Positions 1 through 5,834 are shown, numbered from the stretch's first letter. The stretch is 6,965 nucleotides of DNA from Dorea sp. (GCA_016295505.1 JAEDLC010000096.1:1-6965), one strand, 5' to 3'. Notes: generated by a model not told the origin, from the letters alone. Numbers and translations: made by a program.

Positions 1-353
1 TTATCATCTGCATCAGCAGATTCCTGATTCAGAAGAGCTTCATCCAGTTTGTTCTGATAGTTGTTGTTTTCGTTCGGGTTGATCGTCCATTTTACAACTG
101 TTCCGTCATTCAGAGTCGTTGTAGATTTGTCTTCTGCAACTTCTTTAACTTCCGGATAGTAATCATTGAATCGGCTCTGGAATTCGTCGTTCCAGCACCA
201 GATATTCAGGACTTCACCCTCTTCTGCACTCTCCTCCTGTGCTGTGTCTTCTCCGCTGGTCTCTTCTTTCTCACTTGAGCCACAAGCTGCAAGTGACAGA
301 GTCATTGATGCAACCAAAAATAAGCTTGCAATCTTTTTCATGCGATTTTTCAT
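1..353 (-). CDS. Sugar ABC transporter substrate-binding lipoprotein, N-terminal part (runs off left edge)
   Basis: The first 117 codons of an extracellular solute-binding protein are visible; the C-terminus lies outside the window. The protein starts with a lipoprotein signal peptide: a basic start (K2, R4, K6, K7), a hydrophobic core (about residues 8-21) and a lipobox LAAC with the lipidated cysteine at position 24. A Glu/Ser/Thr-rich linker (about 25-46) follows, then VLNIWCWNDEF, typical of the first strand of carbohydrate-binding family 1 proteins. The start is at 351-353 because AGGAGG (361-366) lies 7 bases upstream; Met5 is less well placed. It probably captures cellobiose or a short beta-glucan outside the membrane and passes it to permeases encoded further left. 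The ligand is inferred from the neighbouring GH94 and GH1 genes, not from binding residues. The gene follows lacI by 60 bp with no good terminator between, so co-transcription is likely. Confidence 0.88.
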   Translation of the reverse strand, partial: MKNRMKKIASLFLVASMTLSLAACGSSEKEETSGEDTAQEESAEEGEVLNIWCWNDEFQSRFNDYYPEVKEVAEDKSTTTLNDGTVVKWTINPNENNNYQNKLDEALLNQESADADD

Positions 354-360
354 AATACTT

Positions 361-366
361 CCTCCT
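361..366 (-). promoter_or_regulatory. Ribosome binding site of the substrate-binding protein gene
   Basis: AGGAGG on the minus strand sits 7 bases before the ATG at 353. It fixes the start there rather than at the internal Met5 codon at 339-341. Confidence 0.8.
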
Positions 367-401
367 TGTTTAAATGTTTTTATGATTGTATTTTTTTCAG
401 C

Positions 402-417
402 ATAGCGCCGTTGCTAT
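402..417. other. Small inverted repeat across the lacI stop codon
   Basis: ATAGC (402-406) and GCTAT (413-417) form a perfect 5-bp stem with a 6-base loop overlapping the lacI stop codon. On the minus strand it is followed by an A-run, not a U-run, so it is not a good intrinsic terminator. It could be a weak processing or stability element between lacI and the transporter gene, or chance. Confidence 0.25.
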
Positions 418-1421
418 AACTGTTTTACACTATGTCCTTCCAGAAGTTTTCCGGATACCATAATCTGTTCTACGATACAAGTTCTTTTGTTTTCAATGGT
501 TTCTACCAGCTTCTGCATCGACTTTTTCCCAATCATCTCAGCATCCTGATAATATGTTGTAAGTCTCGGACGCAAAACCTGAGAAATATTGATTCCGTCA
601 TATCCCGCAGCACTTACATCTTCCGGTACTGATAATCCCATCTTTTCCAGCTGTCTAAGCCCTCCAAGATAAGAATAATCATCCGGATACATAATCACAG
701 TTGGCGGATCTTCCATCTTCATCAGCTGTTCTGTCAACACCTCGCAGACTTTCGGATCATGATATCGCGCCTCCAGAACATATTCTTCCGGGATATCAAT
801 CCCATAATCCTCACATGCCCGAAAGAATCCTACCAGACGCTTTTCCGTTACGGAAGTTTTTTCTCCGTGGATAAATGCAATCTTACGATGTCCTTTTTCC
901 AGCAGATATTCCGTCAATCTGTATGCGCCTTCCACATTATCGGACACCACACTGCTCTGATTATTAAAGGAATAATCGATGGTCACTGTCGGAAATTCGC
1001 TTTCCACCAGTTCTCTTACCTGATCACTCAAAAAATCTACACTGGCGATCAGCACTCCATCACATTTTCGATATCTGCAATGCTCTACAAAAGAAGAATT
1101 ATTTCCTCCGACATTGCGGCTGATAAATGTGATATCGTATCCAAGACGTTCCGCCTCTTCCTTCGCACTGTTCAGGATTGCTGAAAAGTACTCGTGTGTC
1201 AGGCCCGACATGGTATCATCTACAAACAAGACTCCTATATTATGAGACATATTCGTCTTCAGCTGCCTTGCTGCCGCATTTGGCATGTAATGCATTTCCT
1301 GCGCTGTCTTTCGGATCATCTCCGCTGTCTCGGTACTGATATCTCCATAACCGTTAAGTGCTTTGCTAACCGTAGCCGGCGACACACCACATTGTTTGGA
1401 AATGTCTTTGATCGTTACCAT
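414..1421 (-). CDS. LacI-family transcriptional regulator, probable cellobiose-responsive repressor
   Basis: A 335-residue protein of normal LacI length. Residues 3-28 form the DNA-binding helix-turn-helix (TIKDISKQCGVSPATVSKAL), followed by the third helix and the hinge helix region around 47-55 (NAAARQL). Residues of about 60-330 match the periplasmic-binding-protein-like effector and dimerisation core, with the usual DGVLIAS, TVTIDY, GHRKIAFI and RPRLTTYYQD segments. It should bind DNA as a dimer and release it when a sugar binds. The effector is inferred to be cellobiose or a related disaccharide because the gene lies between a sugar-binding lipoprotein and GH94/GH1 enzymes. The start at 1421 has AAGGGAG at 1427-1433. 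Its promoter contains one operator in the spacer and another at the transcript start, so autoregulation is likely. It is presumably the ligand for the operators listed in 1464-1646, but this pairing is an inference. Confidence 0.93.
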   Translation of the reverse strand: MVTIKDISKQCGVSPATVSKALNGYGDISTETAEMIRKTAQEMHYMPNAAARQLKTNMSHNIGVLFVDDTMSGLTHEYFSAILNSAKEEAERLGYDITFISRNVGGNNSSFVEHCRYRKCDGVLIASVDFLSDQVRELVESEFPTVTIDYSFNNQSSVVSDNVEGAYRLTEYLLEKGHRKIAFIHGEKTSVTEKRLVGFFRACEDYGIDIPEEYVLEARYHDPKVCEVLTEQLMKMEDPPTVIMYPDDYSYLGGLRQLEKMGLSVPEDVSAAGYDGINISQVLRPRLTTYYQDAEMIGKKSMQKLVETIENKRTCIVEQIMVSGKLLEGHSVKQL

Positions 1422-1426
1422 GTCTT

Positions 1427-1433
1427 CTCCCTT
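1427..1433 (-). promoter_or_regulatory. Ribosome binding site of lacI
   Basis: AAGGGAG on the minus strand lies 5 bases upstream of the ATG at 1419-1421, supporting that start codon. Confidence 0.65.
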
Positions 1434-1463
1434 CCCGCACTCCGGATTCCTGATCGGATATCC

Positions 1464-1477
1464 CGAATACGTTTTCG
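1464..1477. promoter_or_regulatory. LacI-type operator O1, at the lacI transcript start
   Basis: CGAATACGTTTTCG is a pseudo-palindrome with the central CG step typical of LacI/GalR-family operators. It is the exact reverse complement of O2 at 1633-1646. Relative to the predicted lacI start (about 1478 on the minus strand) it covers roughly +2 to +15, where a bound repressor would block initiation or early elongation. Confidence 0.78.
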
Positions 1478-1484
1478 TAATTTT

Positions 1485-1513
1485 ATTCTAAAACGTTTTC
1501 GCCATTTCGTCAA
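1485..1513 (-). promoter_or_regulatory. Sigma-A promoter of lacI and the transporter genes
   Basis: On the minus strand there is a -35 box TTGACG (1508-1513), a 17-base spacer (1491-1507) and a -10 box TAGAAT (1485-1490). This is near consensus with ideal spacing. Transcription should start near 1478, leaving a leader of about 57 bases before the lacI ATG. The spacer holds most of palindrome O3 and O1 lies just downstream, so this promoter is probably repressed by the protein it encodes. Confidence 0.75.
1488..1501. promoter_or_regulatory. LacI-type operator O3, inside the lacI promoter
   Basis: CTAAAACGTTTTCG contains the perfect 10-bp palindrome AAAACGTTTT (1490-1499). It differs at one base from the symmetric form CGAAAACGTTTTCG that O1 and O2 approximate. 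Its centre is 24 bp from the centre of O1, and it lies in the -35/-10 spacer of the lacI promoter, overlapping the -10 box. A global CcpA-like regulator is an alternative ligand, since cre sites share the central CG and flanking A/T pattern, but the outer bases fit cre less well. Confidence 0.62.
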
Positions 1514-1588
1514 TACGAATAAACCGACAATTATTTCCCGCTTTTTTTGGTTATTTTTACTAATTTTGATTTTGGATTTCATTTGTTA

Positions 1589-1617
1589 TTTACATTTTTA
1601 ACAACCGGCTCTATAAT
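1589..1617 (+). promoter_or_regulatory. Sigma-A promoter of the GH94-GH1 operon
   Basis: A -35 box TTTACA (1589-1594), a 17-base spacer (1595-1611) and a perfect -10 box TATAAT (1612-1617) make a strong predicted promoter. Transcription should start near 1624, giving a leader of about 105 bases. The stretch upstream (about 1541-1588) is very T-rich and may act as an UP element. Operator O2 begins about 10 bases after the start site, fitting steric repression. Confidence 0.8.
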
Positions 1618-1632
1618 TGGGATAAAATAGAC

Positions 1633-1646
1633 CGAAAACGTATTCG
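1633..1646. promoter_or_regulatory. LacI-type operator O2, downstream of the GH94 promoter
   Basis: CGAAAACGTATTCG is identical to O1 on the opposite strand; including one flanking base the match is 15 bp (1633-1647 against 1463-1477). It covers roughly +10 to +23 of the GH94-GH1 transcript, so a repressor bound here would block initiation or clearance. Its distal half also forms part of the leader stem-loop. Confidence 0.8.
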
Positions 1647-1682
1647 GAAAGTAGGTACATCTATCTAGCTTTCCAAAATACG
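1639..1682 (+). ncRNA. Structured leader: long imperfect stem-loop in the 5' UTR of the GH94-GH1 transcript
   Basis: Three successive stems can be read directly. CGTATT (1639-1644) pairs with AATACG (1677-1682), GGAAAG (1646-1651) with CTTTCC (1669-1674), and TAGGTA (1652-1657) with TATCTA (1662-1667). This gives 18 pairs, one of them G-U, interrupted by a small 1x2 internal loop and a single bulged G (1668), with a 4-base CATC loop. No U-run follows, so it is not an intrinsic terminator. It may stabilise the mRNA, or the outer stem may reflect repeated operator half-sites at DNA level. It matches no riboswitch class I recognise. Confidence 0.5.
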
Positions 1683-1715
1683 ATTCTGCGAAACAATAAA
1701 CAATGTTATAGTTAT

Positions 1716-1720
1716 GGAGG
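1716..1720 (+). promoter_or_regulatory. Ribosome binding site that decides the GH94 start
   Basis: GGAGG is 8 bases before the ATG at 1729-1731. The in-frame upstream ATG at 1714 overlaps this site and has no ribosome site of its own, so 1729 is the real start. Confidence 0.85.
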
Positions 1721-1728
1721 AAACATAT

Positions 1729-4167
1729 ATGAACTATGGATATTTTGATGATCTTAACAAAGAATATGTCATAACCAATCCGAAAACGCCTCTTCCATGG
1801 ATTAATTACCTCGGCTCACAAGATTTTTTCAGCTTGATCTCAAACACCGCCGGTGGGTATTCTTTCTATAAAGATGCAAAGCTTCTCCGTTTGACCAGAT
1901 ATCGATATAATAACTGTCCACAGGATGTCGGCGGACGTTATTACTATATTAAAGATGGAGAAAATGTCTGGAATCCGGGTTGGCAGCCAACGCAGACGCC
2001 TCTGGATTCTTATTCTTGTCGACACGGACTTGGATATACCGTCATCGAAGGAAGTAAAGACCAGCTGGAGGCAAAACTGACTGCCTTTGTTCCGGTAAAT
2101 GATAACTGCGAGATCAATCAGCTGACTTTGATCAACCATAGCAATTCCGAAAAGAACATCGATCTGTTCAGTTATATAGAATTCTGTCTCTGGAATGCAA
2201 TGGATGATTCTTCAAACTTCCAGCGTAACTTCTCCATCGGTGAAGTAGAAGTCTGCGGAAGCACCATTTATCACAAGACAGAATATCGCGAACGCCGCAA
2301 TCACTATGCTGTATATTCCGTAAACAAAGAGATCTGTGGATATGACACAAGCAGAGACGCCTTCATGGGTGCCTACCGTGGTTTTTCTAACCCGGAAGCA
2401 GTTCTTACCGGTCAAAGTAAGAACAGTGTCGCACACGGCTGGGCTCCTGTCGGAAGCCATCATCTGAAAGCTGTGCTTTCTCCCGGAGCATCCGTGTCTT
2501 ACGTCTTTGTTCTTGGATACTGTGAGAACCCGAACGACCAGAAATTCGAAGCTCCTGGTATCATTAACAAAGCACCTGCTGATCGGCTGCTTGAAAAATA
2601 CCAGACAGATGAACAAGTAGAAAAAGCGTTTCAGGATCTGAAGGATTACTGGAACCGGCTTCTCAGTGCTTTTTCAGTAAATACTGCAGACGAAAAACTG
2701 AATCGTATGGTAAATATCTGGAATCAGTACCAGTGTATGGTTACATTTAACATGAGTCGCAGCGCAAGCTATTACGAAAGTGGAATGGGTCGCGGTATGG
2801 GATTCCGTGATTCCTGCCAGGATCTTCTTGGCTTCGTCCATCTGATTCCGGACCGCGCAAGAGAACGTATCATTGACATTGCCAATACACAATTTGAAGA
2901 CGGAAGTACCTATCATCAGTATCAGCCACTGACCAAAAAAGGAAATATGGATGTCGGAAGCGGATTTAACGATGATCCGTTATGGCTGATCGCCGGAACC
3001 TGTGCTTATCTTCGCGAAACCGGCGACTTCTCAATCCTGGATGAGCCTTGCGCTTTTGACAGTGATTTTTCCAAGGCAGAACCATTGATGGAACATCTGC
3101 GCCGCAGTTTCCAATATACAGTAACTCACAAAGGACCACATAAACTTCCTCTGATCGGTCGTGCTGACTGGAACGACTGTCTGAACCTGAACTGCTTTTC
3201 AGAGGTTCCTGGCGAAAGCTTCCAGACAACGGGTCCAAGCGAAGGTCCTGTTGCAGAAAGTGTATTTATTGCCGGTATGTTCGTAAAATATGGTAAAGAA
3301 TATGCTGAATTATGCAGACATCTCGGTCTTGAATCAGAAGCCTGTGAAGTAGAGAAAGAAGTAGCTGAGATGGAAGAAGTTGTATTAAATGCGGGCTGGG
3401 ATGGAGAATGGTTTATCCGGGCTTATGATGCTTACTCTTATCCTGTTGGAAGTCATGTCTGCGAAGAGGGACAGATCTTTATCGAGCCACAGGGAATGTG
3501 TGTCATGGCCGGAATCGGTGTTGAAAACGGAAAAGCACAGACTGCTTTGGAAAGTGTTCAAAAACATCTGGAGACTCCATACGGAATCGTACTTCTTCAG
3601 CCGGCTTACACAAGTTATCATGTAGAATTAGGTGAGATTACTTCTTATCCACCTGGATATAAAGAAAATGCAGGTATCTTCTGCCATAACAATCCTTGGA
3701 TCGCATGTGCAGAGACCATGCTCGGACATGGAAACAGAGCGTTTGAAGTATATCGTAAAACCTGTCCGGCTTATCTGGAGGACATCAGTGAAATCCATCG
3801 GACCGAACCTTACGTATACTGTCAGATGGTAGCCGGATGCGATGCACCAACCCACGGCGAAGGAAAGAACAGCTGGCTTACAGGCACTGCTGCCTGGACC
3901 TTCACCTGTATCAGCCAGTATATCCTCGGTATTCAGCCGACTCTGGACGGTCTGAAAATCGACCCATGTATTCCGGATGATCTGGAATCCTTCACTTGCG
4001 ATCGTATCTATCGTGGCGTAACTTATCATATTCACGTAGATAATTCCGCAAAGGTGCAGAAAGGAGTTACCCACATGACAGTCGACGGAAGTTCTGTATC
4101 CGGAAACCTGATTCCGATTCCGACTGACAAGGACAACTGCGAAGTATATGTAACCATGGGGGCTTAA
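1729..4167 (+). CDS. Cellobiose phosphorylase, glycoside hydrolase family 94
   Basis: An 812-residue cytoplasmic enzyme predicted to convert cellobiose plus phosphate into alpha-glucose-1-phosphate and glucose. It opens with YGYFDDLNKEYVIT and TPLPWINYLG, characteristic of this family. Approximate layout: N-terminal beta-sandwich (1-270), helical linker (285-315), (alpha/alpha)6 catalytic barrel (316-730), C-terminal beta domain (731-812). RADWNDC at 478-484 carries the presumed general acid Asp483. GRGMGFRD (354-361), His653 in GIFCHNN, and Thr718-Gly719 in LTGTAAW fit the sugar and phosphate sites as I recall them from solved homologues. The length matches cellobiose phosphorylases (about 810) rather than the longer cellodextrin enzymes (about 980). 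There is no signal peptide. The gene leads a two-gene operon with GH1, 18 bp apart. Phosphorolysis saves ATP because glucose-1-phosphate enters glycolysis after phosphoglucomutase. Another beta-glucobiose substrate cannot be excluded. Confidence 0.93.
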   Translation: MNYGYFDDLNKEYVITNPKTPLPWINYLGSQDFFSLISNTAGGYSFYKDAKLLRLTRYRYNNCPQDVGGRYYYIKDGENVWNPGWQPTQTPLDSYSCRHGLGYTVIEGSKDQLEAKLTAFVPVNDNCEINQLTLINHSNSEKNIDLFSYIEFCLWNAMDDSSNFQRNFSIGEVEVCGSTIYHKTEYRERRNHYAVYSVNKEICGYDTSRDAFMGAYRGFSNPEAVLTGQSKNSVAHGWAPVGSHHLKAVLSPGASVSYVFVLGYCENPNDQKFEAPGIINKAPADRLLEKYQTDEQVEKAFQDLKDYWNRLLSAFSVNTADEKLNRMVNIWNQYQCMVTFNMSRSASYYESGMGRGMGFRDSCQDLLGFVHLIPDRARERIIDIANTQFEDGSTYHQYQPLTKKGNMDVGSGFNDDPLWLIAGTCAYLRETGDFSILDEPCAFDSDFSKAEPLMEHLRRSFQYTVTHKGPHKLPLIGRADWNDCLNLNCFSEVPGESFQTTGPSEGPVAESVFIAGMFVKYGKEYAELCRHLGLESEACEVEKEVAEMEEVVLNAGWDGEWFIRAYDAYSYPVGSHVCEEGQIFIEPQGMCVMAGIGVENGKAQTALESVQKHLETPYGIVLLQPAYTSYHVELGEITSYPPGYKENAGIFCHNNPWIACAETMLGHGNRAFEVYRKTCPAYLEDISEIHRTEPYVYCQMVAGCDAPTHGEGKNSWLTGTAAWTFTCISQYILGIQPTLDGLKIDPCIPDDLESFTCDRIYRGVTYHIHVDNSAKVQKGVTHMTVDGSSVSGNLIPIPTDKDNCEVYVTMGA

Positions 4168-4171
4168 TTAC

Positions 4172-4176
4172 AGGAG
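4172..4176 (+). promoter_or_regulatory. Ribosome binding site of the GH1 gene
   Basis: AGGAG lies within the 18-bp gap after the GH94 stop codon and 9 bases before the GH1 ATG at 4186. It supports translation from a shared transcript. Confidence 0.75.
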
Positions 4177-4185
4177 ACTGCTATC

Positions 4186-5550
4186 ATGAAATTTCCAGAA
4201 ACATTTATGTGGGGCACAGCAAGTGCTGCTTATCAGATTGAAGGCGCCGCCTATGAAGATGGAAGAGGCCTTTCCATCTGGGATACATTTAGTCATATCC
4301 CAGGGAAAACATATAACGGACATACCGGCGATATTGCCTGCGATGCATATCATCGGTATGAAACCGATCTGGATCTTATGCACAACTTCGGAATCAGGCA
4401 TTACCGTTTTAGTATTGCCTGGTCCCGTATCCTCCCAAAAGGGACCGGAACGATCAATCCCAACGGGCTGGATTATTATGACCGCCTGGTAGATGGATGT
4501 ATCCGGCGAGGGATCGAACCATGGATCACCCTGTATCACTGGGATCTTCCACAGGCTTTACAGGATGAGGGAGGATGGATGAACCGTAAGACAGCTTATG
4601 CATTTGCCGATTACTGTGACCTGATCGCCTCTCATTTCAAAGGACGCGTTACACGCTTTCTTACGATCAATGAACCACAGTGTATTATCGGAATGGGACA
4701 TGGATTTGCCAATCATGCTCCCGGCATTCCTCTTTCCGAAAAAGAAATGTTTATCTCCTGGCATCATTTGATGCTTGCTCACGGGCTTGCATGCCAGGCA
4801 ATCCGAAACCATATACCGGATGCACAGATTGGCGCTGCATCCACCGGAAATCTTACTTATCCGAACCAAAAACAAAATGAGATTCCTCAAGAAGCAAAAA
4901 ACGCAAGCTTTCAATCGCTTCCTGCTTCTGAGAATCCCGGATGGTTTTTCAATCACCAGTGGTTCCTGGATCCGCTCTGTCTGGGACATTATCCAGACGA
5001 TCCGGACTCTCCGTGGGCATCCTGTTCCAAAGGCGTATCTGACGATGACTTAAAGATTATCTCACAGCCACTGGATTTTATTGCTTTGAATATTTACAAC
5101 GGGCATGAAATGCACCTGGACGAAAATGGAATCTATCAGATTACCGAAAAATATCCAGGCTATCCACGAACGGCACTCAAATGGCCGGTAACTCCAGAAG
5201 TTCTCTACTGGGGACCACGGCTGATCTATGACCGTTATCATCTTCCGATGATCATATCCGAGAATGGATTGAGCTGCAATGACAAGATCTATCTGGATGG
5301 AAAAGTCCACGACCCGGATCGGATTGATTTCCTGCATCGTTATCTGAGGGAACTTCGCCAGGCATGTGCAGAAGGAATCCCGGTATTGGCCTACCTGCAC
5401 TGGGCATTTACCGATAATTATGAATGGCACAGTGGATACGAAGAGCGTTTCGGACTGGTCTATATTGATTATCGTAACCAAAAACGGATTCCAAAGGACA
5501 GTGCTTACTGGTATCAGGAAACCATTCAGCAAAATGGCGAAAATCTATGA
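4186..5550 (+). CDS. Beta-glucosidase, glycoside hydrolase family 1
   Basis: A 454-residue intracellular enzyme of normal GH1 length. The N-terminal family signature FPETFMWGTASAAYQIEGA starts at residue 3 and includes the sugar-binding Gln17. His118 (YHWDLP), the acid/base Glu163 (TINEPQ) and the nucleophile Glu359 (IISENG) are all present, so this should be an active retaining glycosidase. The late motif TDNYEWHSGYEERFG (Glu413, Trp414) is the form seen in true beta-glucosidases. Phospho-beta-glucosidases instead carry a Ser/Lys/Tyr phosphate-binding pattern here, so unphosphorylated substrates fit, in keeping with ABC rather than PTS uptake. No signal peptide is visible. It follows the GH94 gene by 18 bp and ends before a strong terminator. 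It probably hydrolyses cellobiose, longer cellodextrins or plant beta-glucosides. The exact substrate, including beta-galactosides or fucosides, cannot be read from sequence alone. Confidence 0.93.
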   Translation: MKFPETFMWGTASAAYQIEGAAYEDGRGLSIWDTFSHIPGKTYNGHTGDIACDAYHRYETDLDLMHNFGIRHYRFSIAWSRILPKGTGTINPNGLDYYDRLVDGCIRRGIEPWITLYHWDLPQALQDEGGWMNRKTAYAFADYCDLIASHFKGRVTRFLTINEPQCIIGMGHGFANHAPGIPLSEKEMFISWHHLMLAHGLACQAIRNHIPDAQIGAASTGNLTYPNQKQNEIPQEAKNASFQSLPASENPGWFFNHQWFLDPLCLGHYPDDPDSPWASCSKGVSDDDLKIISQPLDFIALNIYNGHEMHLDENGIYQITEKYPGYPRTALKWPVTPEVLYWGPRLIYDRYHLPMIISENGLSCNDKIYLDGKVHDPDRIDFLHRYLRELRQACAEGIPVLAYLHWAFTDNYEWHSGYEERFGLVYIDYRNQKRIPKDSAYWYQETIQQNGENL

Positions 5551-5577
5551 GAAACCAACAGGAATTTTCTTCCACGT

Positions 5578-5614
5578 AAAAAGACCTGCCATACAATTGT
5601 ATCGCAGGTCTTTT
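5578..5614. terminator. Bidirectional intrinsic terminator between GH1 and rubredoxin
   Basis: GACCTGC (5583-5589) pairs with GCAGGTC (5604-5610), flanked by an A-run (5578-5582) and a T-run (5611-5614), so a U-tract follows the hairpin on both strands. The region between the stem arms holds a perfect 12-bp palindrome, ATACAATTGTAT (5591-5602), which extends the hairpin past one C-C mismatch. It can end both the GH94-GH1 transcript and the converging rubredoxin transcript. Confidence 0.88.
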
Positions 5615-5634
5615 CCTGATCATATCATATAGAT

Positions 5635-5790
5635 CTAAGCTTCTGAAAACTCGTCTTTTCCCACCTGACACAGTGGGCATACAAAATCTTCCGGTACATC
5701 TTCCCACTTGGTTCCCGGTGCGATTCCGCCTTCTGGATATCCGGCTTCTTCATCATATTCCCATCCGCATACGTCACATACATATTTCAT
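5635..5790 (-). CDS. Rubredoxin, 51 residues
   Basis: A small cytoplasmic electron-transfer protein with one iron held by four cysteines. The translation begins MKYVCDVCGWEYDEEAGYPE and contains both metal knuckles: Cys5-x2-Cys8 and Cys38-Pro-Leu-Cys41. Conserved rubredoxin parts are present: Tyr12-Asp13, the GGIAPGTKWEDVPEDFVCP block, and KDEF near the end. The length (51) is typical for clostridial rubredoxins. The residue after Cys41 is Gln42, where most family members have Gly. The start at 5788-5790 has AAGGAGA at 5799-5805, 8 bases upstream. It has its own promoter (5835-5863) and ends at the bidirectional terminator, so it is probably monocistronic. In anaerobes such proteins pass electrons to oxygen- or peroxide-reducing enzymes, but no partner is encoded nearby. 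No link to sugar metabolism is seen. Confidence 0.93.
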   Translation of the reverse strand: MKYVCDVCGWEYDEEAGYPEGGIAPGTKWEDVPEDFVCPLCQVGKDEFSEA

Positions 5791-5798
5791 AAGTTATC

Positions 5799-5805
5799 TC
5801 TCCTT
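5799..5805 (-). promoter_or_regulatory. Ribosome binding site of the rubredoxin gene
   Basis: AAGGAGA on the minus strand lies 8 bases before the ATG at 5790, supporting translation of this very short gene. Confidence 0.8.
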
Positions 5806-5834
5806 TTTTTGAATGATTTCTGTTAACTGAACTT

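Noticed and set aside
166..405. Plus-strand open frame of 79 codons starting MNRLWNSS
   Set aside because: It lies antisense to the well-supported lipoprotein signal peptide and N-terminus, has no ribosome site, and shows no recognisable domain.
1464..1501. O1 and O3 as CcpA cre sites
   Set aside because: They share the central CG and flanking A/T bases with cre, but the outer bases are not TG...CA as expected. The exact match between O1 and O2 near an adjacent lacI gene fits the local regulator better. Dual use is not excluded.
759..1601. Two plus-strand open frames (141 and 135 codons) opposite lacI and the control region
   Set aside because: They are mirror frames of a clear LacI protein; the second would also run through the mapped operators and the lacI promoter. 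Neither shows a family motif.
1714..1728. Upstream in-frame ATG for the GH94 gene
   Set aside because: It overlaps the GGAGG ribosome site that serves the ATG at 1729, and cellobiose phosphorylases begin at the residue encoded from 1729.
2212..4074. Several minus-strand open frames of 60-148 codons inside the GH94 gene
   Set aside because: They are shadows of a highly conserved coding region, with no ribosome sites or domains.
4168..4989. Minus- and plus-strand open frames of up to 143 codons within the GH1 gene
   Set aside because: GH1 motifs run continuously through this region in the annotated frame; the others have no supporting signals.
5408..5707. Minus-strand 99-codon frame overlapping the terminator and the rubredoxin gene
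   Set aside because: It reads through the bidirectional terminator and covers the rubredoxin in the wrong frame, while the rubredoxin has all four metal cysteines and a good ribosome site.
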